From positions 32,195,919 through 32,259,918 of the forward strand of contig CM046306.1 of NCBI GenBank assembly GCA_025267735.1: DNA of 64,000 nucleotides. The letters run 5' to 3'. Shown here in pieces: positions 46,221 through 58,663 of the stretch; the stretch's first letter is position 1, and each line of letters opens with the position of its first letter. A model generated the notes under the pieces. That model saw only the letters and a program-made list of their open reading frames with translations, was not told where the DNA came from and did not search any database. The DNA comes from Mactra quadrangularis. Taxonomy: Eukaryota; Mollusca; Bivalvia; Venerida; Mactridae. The position numbers and the translations under genes were made by a program.

Positions 46221-49200
46221 GTAATACATGTACTTAACTACTTTTCTTAATGAAATCATACTTTAATTAGGATAATTGTTTTTAAATGGTGCTGAAATTT
46301 ATCATTACAGACACTCTGCATTCATAAGTTCTTACCAAAACTATATTTACAAACATTTTTACACTTTCAGCGATTTCGCCGAAAGGCTTAAGTTATACTA
46401 CAAAACAAAAACTATTGATGCTGAAAATGCCTGACCAGTTTAACCTGAGGAGGGATAAGTGTGTTTCTGATTTACTACGCAGTTAATTTCTAGGCGATAA
46501 AAGTAGTTCTGTCAATCAACTGATGCATATTTGTTTCAGGTGTTTACATATATTCAATAATGCAGGAGGGGTGGTGTCAAATCTCGTTAATACACTAAGC
46601 AGTATTATTTGCCAGTAATACAGGGTAAAATAAACACTTCGCCCGCATTTTTTTTGCCCTGCATGATCTGTACTTGAGTCTAATGTGTAAGGAGTAATCA
46701 TTAGTATGCAGGGCATTTTTTCCTTCTATAACAGGGGCCGATGTTCGGCCCCTTCACAATTCAAAATTGCACTTTTTTTTCACAATGCGGCGGAAAAAAT
46801 TCACAATTTCAAAAGAGATTTCACAAAATATCAGGACTTCTAAACTGTATACTACTCCTTCTCAATTCATTGTTTACTTTCGGTAACACTTTAGTCCTAT
46901 AAATACGACGATGCATGTTTTTTATCATTTTGACATTTCTCATAATGCTTCGGCCGGTCAAAAGATATCTTGAAGTTGGGTTCATAATTTGAACTAGGTA
47001 ACACTTGATTTTTGCCAATTGCAAACATGTAGTTTTAATCAAGATAAATGTATTTGCGCATGTTTACTGGGTCGAAAATACCGGCTTGAAGCAGATTTTA
47101 AACTAGTCAGAAATTATAATCAAGCGTTCATTGCGCTACATTTCTGGTTTCAATATGTCATGAAATGGGAAATACTATGTGAAAAAATTATCAAAACATA
47201 AAACGCAAGAACAAAATCTATTCAATTTTGGCATATTCATTTTTTACAGTTTTTTTTCACAATTTCATGACGCATCATGCTTTTTTTCACAAAATGAACA
47301 GGCCCCTTCACAATTTTGACAAAAAATGCCCTGGTATGGATTTGTTAAGTTTCAATGTGCATGAAAGTATTTCTGTATTTCAATACTTTGGGCACGTTCC
47401 GCAAGGAAATTGCTAGCTAGCAATTCGTCCCCTGGTACCCTCGATTTGGTGTCTTATGGTAAATACTTTTGGTGCAAGAAAGGTACCAGAGGACGAATTG
47501 CTAGCTAGCGATTTCCTTGCAGAACGTGCCCTTTGATTAAATATCTAGTAATAAAGCAGGCCAGTGATAGTAAAAACTTTAGACAAAGACTATCACTTCT
47601 ATGATGATTTCTATGATGTTTTATTATTTTCCTTACAGGATATAGTCCTAATGTAAGATATTTATATCATGGTACAAATGTAGAGAAAACAAGGATTTGT
47701 GAGGAAGGTTTAGATCAAAGACTAAGTAGAATGGGATATTTTGGAAAAGGAATTTATTTTAGGTAAAAACTACTTATTAAAATTACATGTACATAGTATA
47801 TACATTCTCAAAATTAATTCCTAGCATTGAGACAACATACAATGTTTTTACTTTATTATTTTTAGTGCATATGTTTTCTAGCTAACATTTATCATTTATG
47901 CTTGTTCATACACATATTAGTAGTATTATCATAGTAATACTCATTCAGGGTTACAGATTTGCTAGTATCAGTTAGGGGTCATTATGACCTCTGACAGGTT
48001 GTTTTTAGCCTTTTTAGGGCACACACTTTCAAGTAAGGAGCCAAGCCTGAACTTCAAGTTTATAAAGCTCTTGCATATTGAGTTCAGGGCCACTAACCAT
48101 TTTGAACGCTCTTGCCACCTGGGCCCGTCAATTGTGGAAACATTTGGGAACTAGGCAAATGTGAAATCATATCTCAGATTGTTTAGTTAAATGTATAAGC
48201 ATTTTCTTGGTGGCTGTTGTTGTGTATTTCAAGGGAAACAACTCCTACAATTTTATCTAGTTTAATTGTGTGTTTTATATTTTAGTGACACACCTTTAAA
48301 ATGTGTTCATTATTCCAATGATCCTGGGAAGAAGATGCCTGAAGAAGCTTATTTACTGAAATGTCGTGTAATATTAGGTGATGCAAAGGTTTGTCTTCGT
48401 TCATTTATCTTAAATTATACATTAGGAAAGCCACAGGTTGCTAGCTTAGTGACACTCTCATTCATTATGACATAAAGAACATGGCAAGACAGTACTAGTT
48501 TTGCTAGGCTATCAGGCTTTAATCATAATACTTTACTCTACACACAGCCATCTTCTTTGTGAATATGTTAAACCAGGGGGGGGGGGGGGGGGGAAATCTT
48601 GAACTGTGACCAATTTACCTCATTGATATTAATGAAATTTGACTTACTGTTTTTTAACACATTTTCAACACTCCTTGAAATTTTCAGTTCTGTGTTACTT
48701 AAAAAATGTTACTTTCAGAAAATAGTTATGAAAACAAATTCAAATTAGACCGACAGATGGTTGGAGAAGCTAAGGGGTTATAACTTCTACTAAGCCAATT
48801 AAAAGAAAGTTCATGAACTTCACAATGCCAGTAAAATTATCTTCTCACTGCTCCTCATAGAAATTCCCATGACTGTTGATATCATCAAGCTAGCAACCTG
48901 AGATTTTTCAGTTTTTTCAGTCTATGCAGGATTTGACACTAACCATTTTTACCAGGGATCCCAAAGGAATCCCTAGTCAGTTACTCAGGGATTCCTTCTT
49001 AATGTTAGGGATTCCTCTAATAAAAGACAAAAAAAATGGATACAGATTTGCAGTCATTGTGATAAAGCATTGCAATTTTTAGGGATCCTGACAGAATCCC
49101 TAGCTGAGAATCACTTGGATTCCTCCCAAGTTTTTGTGATCCTCGGAATCCCGGACACTGTTAGTGTCGAACCCTGTCTATGTATGATATATAATACATG

Positions 49201-52200
49201 TACAAGTGTACATCAGGTGAAGTTGTTATCCAGGTTTTTGTACACCATCGGACAGTCCTTGCCTAAATCCACTTTTCTGATACAAGGGAGAAGTGAAAAA
49301 TTATTTGGCCTGGTGAAAATTACTAATAATGCAAATTGAAAACTTGGCCAATTAATGTGGAATTTAATTAATCATGCTTGTGCTAGTAAACAGTAGGGCA
49401 AACCCAACCCAAAATGAAAGCTTGTGGCAAGCTTCAGAAGAGGCCACTTTGCAAGCTTCTATTTCATTCTAACACTAATGTTGGGCCTAAATGAAGTAGT
49501 ACCCACACATGTGCAATCAGTGTGCTTTTACCATGCTGTTAAACAATGGGTGGCAAGCATTCATCCTTGCTTAGAAATGACAGATTAAACTGTCAAAATG
49601 AAGACGATAATAAGCTTTTTGGTGTCAACTGGATTTTGAAAATTCTCTGAAAGGATAGAGGGAAAAGGAGTTAAGAATTTCTATGAACAAAAAACTGGAA
49701 AAAGTTTAAAAGTAATTTCTTATAAAATTATCCATATTTATATCACATTTTGGGATTCAAAATAAAATAAAACATATCACTCATAGATAACAACGGTCTA
49801 CTTAATTCCTTTATTTACACTTCATAAAATTTTCATAATTGGATATGGTATTGAATATATGTAAACATTTGTATTTTGTACACATGTATGTTGTATAACT
49901 CTTCTGCTTAAATATATTTTATTGTTATCCAATCTTATAGTAAAGTCTCAATTAGAAAATGATGAATCCATGATAATTCAGATATCAAAATGTATCAAAA
50001 ATACTTATTATTCAATAGTTTGATACAGTTCAACAATTTTAGAACTTTCTGATATTTTTTTTATGTTTTGTAGTCATTTAAGATCTGTGTAGCTGTTAAA
50101 TGTAATAATAATAAAAATGTTTAAAACATTTAGTACAATTGCAAATCAGAATTCAGTTTATGGATTTGTTGAAAAATTACATTTTTACAGGTCCTGTGTA
50201 TGGTACATGACTTGTATTGCAGATATTAACAATTATAGAATGTATACATACATGTATCATCTTAAGACATACAAGACCAATAATAATAAGGCAACACCTT
50301 CTGTCATTAAATCTTTATTACATATTTAGAAAACTACTCCATTAGTCATTCATTAAATTGTAAAGTAATATGAACGTCAGGGTGAAAGATTAGAAAATAA
50401 CAAGTCTCTATAAATACATTAAAAATAGCAACCATATGTACATGTATATCTAAAAACATTAAAAGTAGCAACCGTATGTACATGTATATCTAAATACATT
50501 AAAAGTCGCAAACATTTGTACATGTATATCTAAATACATTAAAAGTAGCAACCATATATATATATGTATATCTAAATACATTAAAGTAGCAACCATATAT
50601 ATACATGTATATCTAAAAACATTAAAAGTAGCAACCATATATATATATGTATATCTAAATACATTAAAGTAGCAACCATATATATACATGTATATCTAAA
50701 TACATTAAAGTAGCAACCATATATATATATGTATATCTAAATACATTAAAGTAGCAACCATATATATATGTATATCTAAATACATTAAAGTAGCAACCAT
50801 ATATATATGTATATCTAAATACATTAAAGTAGCAACCATATATATATGTATATCTAAATACATTAAAAGTAGCAACCATATATACATGTATATCTAAATA
50901 CCTTAAAAGTAGCAACCGTATATACATGTACATCTAAATACATTAAAAGTAGCAACCATATATACATGTATATCTAAATACATTAAAAGTAGCAACCATA
51001 TATACATGTATATCTAAATACCTTAAAAGTAGCAACCATATATACATGTATATCTAAATACCTTAAAAGTAGCAACCATATATATATGTATATCTAAATA
51101 CATTTTACATGTATACATATCTATTAAGAAGCAATTTTATTCTTTTGAAAGTGAAAAATAATTTAAATCCTACACACTTATGTCAAACAATTGAGTGAAA
51201 CAAAATAATATAATTTGGTACAGCAGTTTTATGTTTCTATTTCTCATTCATTTCGCTATATTCACATGTTCATGATAATTTACAATCATACCCTTCCACA
51301 ACAAGTGCCAAATTAAAGATTTATGACTGTGCTAATTGCTTGTGGTCAATTAAACAATTAGTTTCCCTGATGAGCCCCAGCATCCATTAGATGCTCTTCA
51401 CTGGCCTAAGACAAAGGAGTCAGGACTGTGTTAACTTGTAAACCAAACTGGGTGACTCAATCTGGGTGATTTGGTGCCTGATTCAAACAGAATTAGTGGA
51501 ACAAAGAAGGAACAGTTTTTTTCTGTTTTGAAAGTATCTTCGTAATGGAGTTAACACTTAACTGTCACTATTTGGATTTAATTAAAGATTTGAAGTGGAA
51601 ATATTAACAATTTTTGGACTGATTTAATTATTATGACATTGAATTTTATGTTAAGAAATACTTTGAGTTAAAAGCAAAGTGTTACATAATCAGAGCTACA
51701 TAGTAATTGTGAACAATTTAGACTGTAGAGAGTTATGAAAGAGGTTTTGACAGAATTGCTGGTAAGTTCTTGCAAGCTTGATGCAAGCTTACAATTATTC
51801 ATATCTAAAGCGTACATTTGTTAAGAAGCCGCACATTTTATGCAAGCTTGTGAAAAAGCTTGCCATTTTGGTATGGGAAAACAGTTGAATATACTTAAGA
51901 ATTTGGTGGTCCACACACCATTTCCTGTAGTAGCAAGTCATACCCTTGCATGAAAATTTAGCAAAAATGTTGATAAGCCGGATTTTTTGTTGAAATTATC
52001 AAATTCTCAGTAAGTCATTTTGGCGACTTATTTCACAAAAAACTGTTTGAAATTTTGAAGTGTCATTTCCTGAAGCATTGTTTGCTAAATCAAGAAGGAA
52101 ACATAAATAAAGAAGTAAGCCTAATTAAAAACAAACAATTTTAAAAATGATTCATATGTAGTTTAATCTAGTGGGGATCACCTGATATAGATGTGTACAC

Positions 52201-55200
52201 TTCAAATGTTCTTAAATAAAGTTCTATAATGCAGTTATCTTAAGAAAATCATTTACAATTAAAAAATTATATCATATTTATAAAAAAATCACAATGATTA
52301 AGTGTGTAAAAAGGTAACATGGAAAATTTTCAAGTTATTGGGGTTTTTTTGGTTTTTTTATACCTTCTGTCAACATTTTTGTCACCATACTTAGAGTATC
52401 ATCAAATAAAAAAACTCTCACCTAATGAAGACATGAAGTGTGATATGAGTAGTGAAGCCTTAAAATATACCTGACAATTAAGGTGAGCATTGTTTGGTCT
52501 AAATTGTCCTCTTGCTTTTTTCAGATTTATGCCAAAGGTTGCTATGATACAACATTAAGACGGGAACCAGAAAAACCTGACCAATCAGATGGCTGGAGAT
52601 ATTTTGATTCTGTTGTTGTAAGTATTAGATATGTGCGACAGCAATTTATAGAATCTTAAGGGGGGGGGGGTTGAAGTTGTCATTAAACTCCTTGGGAGGA
52701 GTCTAGTCACTCAATTTCTCAGCACCTATTTTACAGATTTGATTCAAACTTTACGCTTATACCAGATATCGAGCATACTTGTGCATATCCCATTTTGGTT
52801 AGGGTCCATCAATGTTTTGCCAAGTTATGGCCCTTTGATGAAAAGTCTTGTCTGCTTATTTTCTTAGCACCCAATTTCTTAACTGTTGGGGGTATTTATC
52901 ATATTCAGTGATAGGTCTAGTTGAATTTAATGTAATTTTTTTATAAACCTTTTATTTACAGGGTTGTCCAAAAGATTATAATGAATATGTTGTATATGAA
53001 AATAGAAGAGCTATGATAGAATATATTATAAGTTTTAAGGTTGATAAAAAACTTATGGCAGCCATTAAAAACAAAACTTGTGATAGATCAAAATCACCTC
53101 AGCTCTCATCAGGTATATATATTCTTAAAAAAATGTTGAAGATTGCCCAAATGTGATTTATAATTTTCTATCAATTGGCTTATAAAATTAAAATAGCAAA
53201 CATTTTGGAATAAAATTAAGTATGCTACATCAGTCTACTAAACTATTTCAATTTGTTGTTTGTGACTAGATATACATATATCATACAGACACTATTCAAA
53301 TGACCAATGAGTCAACAAGCTCACTTCTATTATAGAATGACTTGACATAAGTGAAAATTGATATAAAATCCCTGATCAAGGTAGATTATCAGAATAAGAT
53401 TGATACAATATTAAATTGTTCTAACACATGTTTTCTATTAAATTGTTAGGTTCACCAAGGTCAGAAGGTCAAGATAAATCCAATGAACATAAAGTTAGTA
53501 TAGCTGAAGTAAGAGAAGCAGTTAGAAGAAAAAGACAACTAGAAGCTGAGAAACAATACATTCCACCTACGCAAGTAAGAAATTTATTGAAAACTGTCTG
53601 GCTAGCTCTATTGGTAGTCATAAGTCTAGTGATGTTTGGATCGGAGGTTTGATTCCTGGGCGGGGCATACTTTTGTGGAGTTTGGTCATGAACTAATTTA
53701 TACTGCATTCTCCCTCCTACAACTGTCTCTAAATCATGTTGGGCAGTTGTCAGTCACTGGCAAAATTGTGCACCTAGTAACTGGTTAATAGGCTTATCCG
53801 GAGATTTAGCCTTTCCTGAAACAGTGAGTAGGTTGACTGAATGTTGTGACATAACCTATGCATTGTGTTGCTACCCTATACAATGTGTTGCAATGGTGTT
53901 TTACCTGACCAAAATAAAAAAAGAATTTCCCAATACTGTATGCTTTTGCAATTGCCTTTATAACAGCGGCATCTGAAACACTCATAATTCCTGTGTGAAA
54001 AAGTGATGTGTTTCATATTCTTGCATTGAAACCCTAATTAACTCGATAACAATTTAATTTTGACTTATATTGTTATTACATAATAATGGTTTTTTGACAC
54101 AATATTAGTATGTAGAACTTATTAGTAGTTAATTGACTGAATAGATTTTACATGTAAAAAATACATATTTAACTATTCTACAGTTTGATTATCTTGTAAA
54201 TTAAATCATTGTTCTGCATGGGAAAATATTGTTGAATAAATCAGCTGTCATAATAAGTTGATAAAACATGGTATCTACATGTAAAAAATGACTTTCTATG
54301 AATATACTGTTATAATGCATTGAAGACTACATAATATAACGGTATATACTATTTAATATTAGGAACAGTCTCAGGAAGAAGAAAGAGTTAGTTCTAGATT
54401 ACAAAAAACACATAAAAAATATGGAAATGCTTCAAAGGTTGGACTTAAAGAATAAATACTGTCTAATAAATGTTATATAATACAGTCAGTTTGCACAGTG
54501 ACAAAATATGTTTCCTATATAAATACGGAGATGATGTAGACTAAGTAAGCAGGCATTAAACTACGAAGCTACTGTCTGTTCTACCCTAACTTAAAACATG
54601 CTACTAGTATTCGTATATCATGACTTTATATGAAATATAAAAGCTTAAAAACCAATTAAAAAATACACTTCCACACTGTATTACATCATGTGTGATGAAT
54701 TTTATTTTGTTTTGTGTTATTGTATATAAATTATGTACTTATGGTGGGGGGTTTTTACTTATTTATTTTTTATAATTTATCTTTTTTGTACAACGCCATT
54801 GAATATGTAATATAGAAATAGGTGTTTAATCAAATGAAGAAGTTTAAGTTTAAGACTGCTGCTTTAAATAAATACATATATCTATTTTATTGATTGTGAG
54901 CACAGAAGTTCTACAATGAGTAATTAAATCAGCAGGACTAATGTATGTGTCACTGACAGTTTAATAAAATTTAACAATTACTACTAATTACTTAACTTAT
55001 TTTATTTTAGGCCGACAATAATAGACAATCAGAGTATGACACTGATATGAAAATACTTAGAACAGCTCCTGTACCTCAGCAAATGTCTAAACCAGCCATG
55101 CAAAAAGGTAGGTTGTTTTTAAAATAACTTCAGACCAACAGCAATTACTAAATAATTTTCTATCGACTTGTGTTTGTTTAAAAATTCTAGCTCATTTTAG

Positions 55201-56166
55201 CCATGCTTTAAATGAAATTGAGTCAAAGTTTGTTTCTTTTTTAATGTTTTTATTTTTGAATATATTGAACAAAATTTGTGTATGTTTTTTTTATTTAATA
55301 CTCTTATATTAAACTTGTTGTATTGACTTTGTTTCATGCAATATTCTAGCTCACCTGAGCAATCATTGAATTTAGTTTTGTTATCATAATGGTCAATAGT
55401 GGAATATCAATAAATCTTAGATTAATTTGATTATGAATCATTTGTAAAAACGCATTGACTTTGTTAAACATTTATTACTTAGAGAGCTTTCTAGAGGTCA
55501 CATATTTAGTTAAGAACTTTCTAGATGTCACATATTTAGTCAGGTACTTCTACAGATTGGTCTGATTGATTGTCTTGGTCTATATAAAAGATATATATAT
55601 AAAATCTTGTTGGGCATTTCGATTTTTTCAAAAACCAAATATAAACTTTATTTGCTCTCACCTTAGAGCTTGATATTAATGGTTGTTCAATGGCCTGTGT
55701 CAACCTTATTTTGGGTGCAGACAACAGGTTTTTGCTGCAAGTTGTTCTTTTTTACAAACACGATATATCTATAACCCTTGAATTTTATTTAAAGCTTAGT
55801 TTTGTGGCCATATAATAATATGTTACAGGCAAAAAATCATTTATATCTGGTTGCCCTACTGGTCAGTATCTTTTAAAGTTAATGTTGAGCCATTCACCAA
55901 AACTGATTGTATATTAAGACTGTTTCACCGCTGTATCAAATTGTTAAGCAAAATATAGATATGTTGACTATATTCTTACAGGTATTCCAGCTAATGCATC
56001 AACAACTACACTGGATGACGATGTGCAAAAAGTGTTAGATTCATGTATTAGAGAGTTTTTGCTAGTAACAGATTGTGAAGATTCTAAATTAGCTAGATAT
56101 TATATACAGAAAGCTAATATGGATGTGAATCAAGCTATATCATTCTATTTTGAAGATATGCCATAA
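45680..56166 (+). CDS. PARP-family ADP-ribosyltransferase with C-terminal UBA-like domain, nine exons
   Basis: Transfers ADP-ribose from NAD+ to protein targets (family knowledge). The joined exons encode 497 residues. 1-90 is acidic and low-complexity. About 125-180 begins the catalytic domain, with IKGIERLQNTRLL typical of PARP helices. H191 in LYHGT, Y220 in GKGIYFS and E295 in YNEYVVYE form a complete H-Y-E triad, so the enzyme should be active. Glu at the third position is the form found in PARP1 and tankyrase. 339-404 is charged and partly helical. 447-494 is a UBA-like fold (FLLVTDCEDSKLARYYIQ...NQAISFYFED) like those of p47 and TDP2, which suggests ubiquitin binding. No WWE, macro, zinc-finger or ankyrin part is seen. 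All splice phases agree. The ATG lies two bases after an acceptor-like TTTTAG, so a 5' noncoding exon upstream is likely. Confidence 0.9.
46740..47330. repeat. Possible inverted low-complexity segment in PARP intron 1
   Basis: CAGGGGCCGATGTTCGGCCCCTTCACAATT at the left and AACAGGCCCCTTCACAATTTTGAC near 47300 share GGCCCCTTCACAATT, with TTTTTTTTCACAA words around both. This is probably a degenerate interspersed repeat. No coding signal. Confidence 0.35.
47390..47531. mobile_element. 142-bp MITE with GGGCACGTTCCGCAAGG ends (copy 2)
   Basis: GGGCACGTTCCGCAAGGAAA pairs with TTTCCTTGCAGAACGTGCCC. Pairing continues through TTGCTAGCTAGCAATTCGTC and CCTGGTACC, giving a hairpin with a ~40-bp loop. 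It lies in PARP intron 1, about 107 bp before exon 2. Related to 33884-34310. Confidence 0.85.
47639..47762 (+). CDS. PARP gene, exon 2: His and Tyr of the triad
   Basis: Acceptor TTTTCCTTACAG, donor GTAAAA. Codes NVRYLYHGTNVEKTRICEEG and MGYFGKGIYF, the NAD+-binding signature. A palindromic MITE (47390-47531) sits just before it in intron 1. Confidence 0.93.
48286..48388 (+). CDS. PARP gene, exon 3
   Basis: Acceptor TTTTATATTTTAG, donor GTTTGT. Codes SDTPLKCVHYSNDPGKKMPE and AYLLKCRVILGDAK, the strand pair after the triad Tyr. Confidence 0.9.
48577..48593. repeat. Homopolymer G run in PARP intron 3
   Basis: About 17 consecutive G residues. Similar G runs occur at about 52661 and 57455-57475. 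Lengths in an assembly are often unreliable. Confidence 0.8.
50411..51108. repeat. 38-41 bp minisatellite in PARP intron 3
   Basis: About 17 units contain AAATACATTAAAAGTAGCAA followed by CCATATATATATGTATATCT. They vary in the number of AT dinucleotides and in ATATACATG versus ATATATATG. Minus-strand ORFs here are repeat translations. Confidence 0.93.
52525..52617 (+). CDS. PARP gene, exon 4
   Basis: Acceptor CTTTTTTCAG, donor GTAAGT. Codes IYAKGCYDTTLRREPEKPDQ and GWRYFDSVV, the loop before the triad Glu. It follows the 4.1-kb intron 3. Confidence 0.9.
52962..53112 (+). CDS. PARP gene, exon 5: Glu of the triad
   Basis: Acceptor TTTATTTACAG, donor GTATAT. Codes GCPKDYNEYVVYENRRAM and IEYIISFKV, with E295 in the NEYVVY context of PARP1-type enzymes. 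Confidence 0.92.
53450..53574 (+). CDS. PARP gene, exon 6: charged linker
   Basis: Acceptor AAATTGTTAG, donor GTAAGA. Codes a helix-prone stretch VSIAEVREAVRRKRQLEAEK. The frame runs on into intron 6 as an apparent longer ORF, but the intron contains a SINE. Confidence 0.85.
53580..53920 (+). mobile_element. SINE family 4 (copy 2) in PARP intron 6
   Basis: The tRNA-like head TGGCTAGCTCTATTGGTAGT has a damaged B-box GGTTTGATTCC. The body words ACCTAGTAACTGGTTAATAG, GATTTAGCCTTTCCTGAAAC and AGTGAGTAGGTTGACTGAAT match 37750-38060 in order. It immediately follows the exon 6 donor. Confidence 0.7.
54363..54437 (+). CDS. PARP gene, exon 7: charged linker
   Basis: Acceptor ATTTAATATTAG. Codes EQSQEEERVSSRLQKTHKKY. 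The donor AAAG/GTTGGA is weak. Read-through would add five codons and stop (TAA), giving a form that lacks the UBA-like domain. Confidence 0.75.
55011..55107 (+). CDS. PARP gene, exon 8: linker
   Basis: Acceptor TATTTTATTTTAG, donor GTAGGT. Codes ADNNRQSEYDTDMKILRTAP and VPQQMSKPAMQK. Phase 1 at the end. Confidence 0.8.
55829..55861 (+). CDS. Possible 33-nt cassette exon of the PARP gene
   Basis: TATGTTACAG precedes GCAAAAAATCATTTATATCT, and the segment ends CCTACTG before GTCAGT. It is 33 nt long, starts and ends in phase 1 and has no stop, so it could be included between exons 8 and 9 to add 11 residues (KKSFISGCPT plus Gly). The polypyrimidine tract is poor; it may be a chance match. Confidence 0.3.
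55982..56166 (+). CDS. PARP gene, last exon: UBA-like domain and stop
   Basis: Acceptor ATATTCTTACAG. Codes GIPANASTTTLDDDVQKVL and the UBA-like segment with REFLLVTDCEDSKLA, ANMDVNQAISFYFEDMP, then TAA at 56164-56166. The LxxAxxFYFE end is typical of UBA-like domains in p47, FAF and TDP2 proteins. Confidence 0.9.
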
Positions 56167-58663
56167 TGGGAGTATTTGGTGTAGATGCCTTATTGTCTAA
56201 TTTTAATTTATTGTCTGTGGTGCATATATTAACTCTACTGAGTTAGATATATTTTTATCAATTGTAGGTACCTACGAGTAAGTACTGCAGTGATTAATTA
56301 AATCAGCAGAGCTAAAGTATGCACCATTGACAGTTGAATGAGACTGAACAATACCTCCTGGACACTTAGCATTATTTAAATATCCTTCTTTGTTTGAAAC
56401 TAATTGTCAGCTATTGTTCCTTTACACTTTAGATGAGTTACAATTTGGGCGTTGCCCACAAGATTGTAGTAACTTTCTCTAATACGCAATGCACTTACTA
56501 CAGTAGACAACTCACATATTAGTAATTTTCTTTGTAGACTTTCAGAGATTAGCTTATATTTCATATAATTTGGATGTAATTCCAGTTTTTAATGGAAATA
56601 TAACCATCTTTCAAACATACTGATAGATAGTTTCCACTGGTCAGGTTTACTGTCATTAGAACAAAATTACATTAAATCAGTTTTCACTTCAGCAAAGGTT
56701 GTCTACATTCCAGTATTTTGACTCTCTTTAGGGAAGTATTTGGGACCTTAGTGAAGTGATGTAAATCTGTGATAAAGTATGAGTCAAATTGATGTTAAAG
56801 TACTTTTAGAAATATACCAAAAATGATATAATTGTCTGTGATAATGAAATTATTTGTGATTTAGATGTATAAATTTTATCTTTCATGTTATTATGTATAT
56901 ATGCATAATAGATATTAACTCATCTGAGCAAAAAGTACCTAGAATGAGAGGTTGTGTCTGTCGTCAGGTGTTAATACTGCTTTCCACTGTTAACATTGTA
57001 GAGGTCAAATGTTTGCTTAAATGCTTGCTTGTTTGCTTATAACCTGGTCAGAAACTAAACTATCAGCTAAGACTGTGACAGCTTTAATGATGGGCCTTGT
57101 CACAAGGACAACCCAAAAAAACCTTGTCAACATTCTAGTCTAAATGTCACATTTTGCTCCAATATTTTTCAAATTTTAATTGCGCTCAGGTGAGTTATAC
57201 CAGGTGACCCATCTTGTATTCTATTTGATTTAATCAAATATGTATAATGATAGATTTATTTTGGTCTGATCCTCATAATTATATATACATGAGTTATTAT
57301 GAACATAATATATGAGTTTGATAAATAACACATCCAACATGAATAACTGAGGACCACCTCAGTGTCATACATAAGTTTTTGCTGGGTTCAAATTCTGTGA
57401 TTTTTAGCCGGATTTTTCAACAACAACAAATTGGGTAATGAGTATGAGAACCTAGGTGGGTGGGGGGGGGGGGGGGTGTCTGGATCGTTAACAATTGTGT
57501 TAAAGTTTTTCTTTACCATATATTTTTGCCATTTATTGTCAGATCTTTATGAAACTTCATACAATGATAACATACCATGCCATGAACAGAATTAGAAAGT
57601 AACCACAACTCTACATGGCTTTATTATGGATTATTTCCCTTTGTAATTTTTGCGTTACAGTTTTTAAATCGGGCTTTAATGTAGTTTTCACATTACATTT
57701 CTCGTTTAAAAATAGTGCAAGTTTTCATTTATTATGTCTCCAAGTAAAAAAAATGTTTTTCTTGGTAATTACCGTTAAACATGCCATTAGGAGTAAGGGG
57801 ACAACAGTTTAAAACATACTTAATGTGAACATCTCTAATTGATTGTAATAGGCAGTTACTCTAGCAACACAAAACAGCATTGTTTGTACGACACATAAAT
57901 CAGATAGGCCATTGTTATGAGCAACAAACAAATTTTTGTAATTTGATCTATTATATTCAATTTGTCATTTTGCATTATTCAATTTAATTGTTCAATGTAG
58001 GATATTTTTGTGGATTTAATTTTGTACAGAATAACAGATGACTGCAGAGACAGCAGAAATAAACTTCCTGTAGAAGTTTCCACTTATGCATTTTTTTATG
58101 ATATATATGTTTAAACTTATATGATGTTGAAGACTTTTTATTATTTTCTGCCAAAGAACAGATGTCCACAGAAATAAACTTTTTGTTGATGTATTCACTT
58201 ATACATATTTTTTATGTTTAAAACACTTATGATGTTGTAGTCATAAGTTTATACTATAATCAAATTTGTCAACAGTCTTTCATAGATTTTGTATGTTAAT
58301 TGTTTTTATAATTGCTGTAACAATGTACTTGTATAGTGCTATCCATAATTACCTTTATACCTTTGTATTTTTTCACTTATTCTTCAGAAATTAAATAGAA
58401 ATTAAATATTTAAGATACCTGTACATGCATTACAAGTACAGTTTGCATAGAGTGTTTACTCTTCTTTTTTCAAGCATTACTATATATTATAAATACCGTA
58501 ATGTATTAGTACATTTGAAATATAATTTGTGTTTTTATGTAAAACAAAGCTTTCTTTGTTGTGTAAAGGTAATTTTGGATGGCAATGTTTATTTCATATT
58601 ACATTTAACTTTATGAAAGTTTCTGCTCATACACAGTCCTACATCTTACACTCTTATTTTAAA
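56167..58663. other. 3' flank of the PARP gene; no further gene seen
   Basis: Probably includes the 3' untranslated region. AATAAA words occur at about 58056 and 58168, too distant to assign with confidence. A segment at 56276-56345 (ATTAATTAAATCAGCAGAGC, TTGACAGTTGAATGA) is a diverged copy of 54905-54965 in intron 7. A G-run lies at 57455-57475. Confidence 0.5.

Noticed and set aside
48577..48593. G run as a regulatory quadruplex
   Set aside because: A single homopolymer in an intron with uncertain length; no supporting context.
53428..53652. 74-codon ORF with an apparent hydrophobic C-terminus
   Set aside because: The first part is PARP exon 6; the hydrophobic tail is intron and SINE sequence past a GTAAGA donor.
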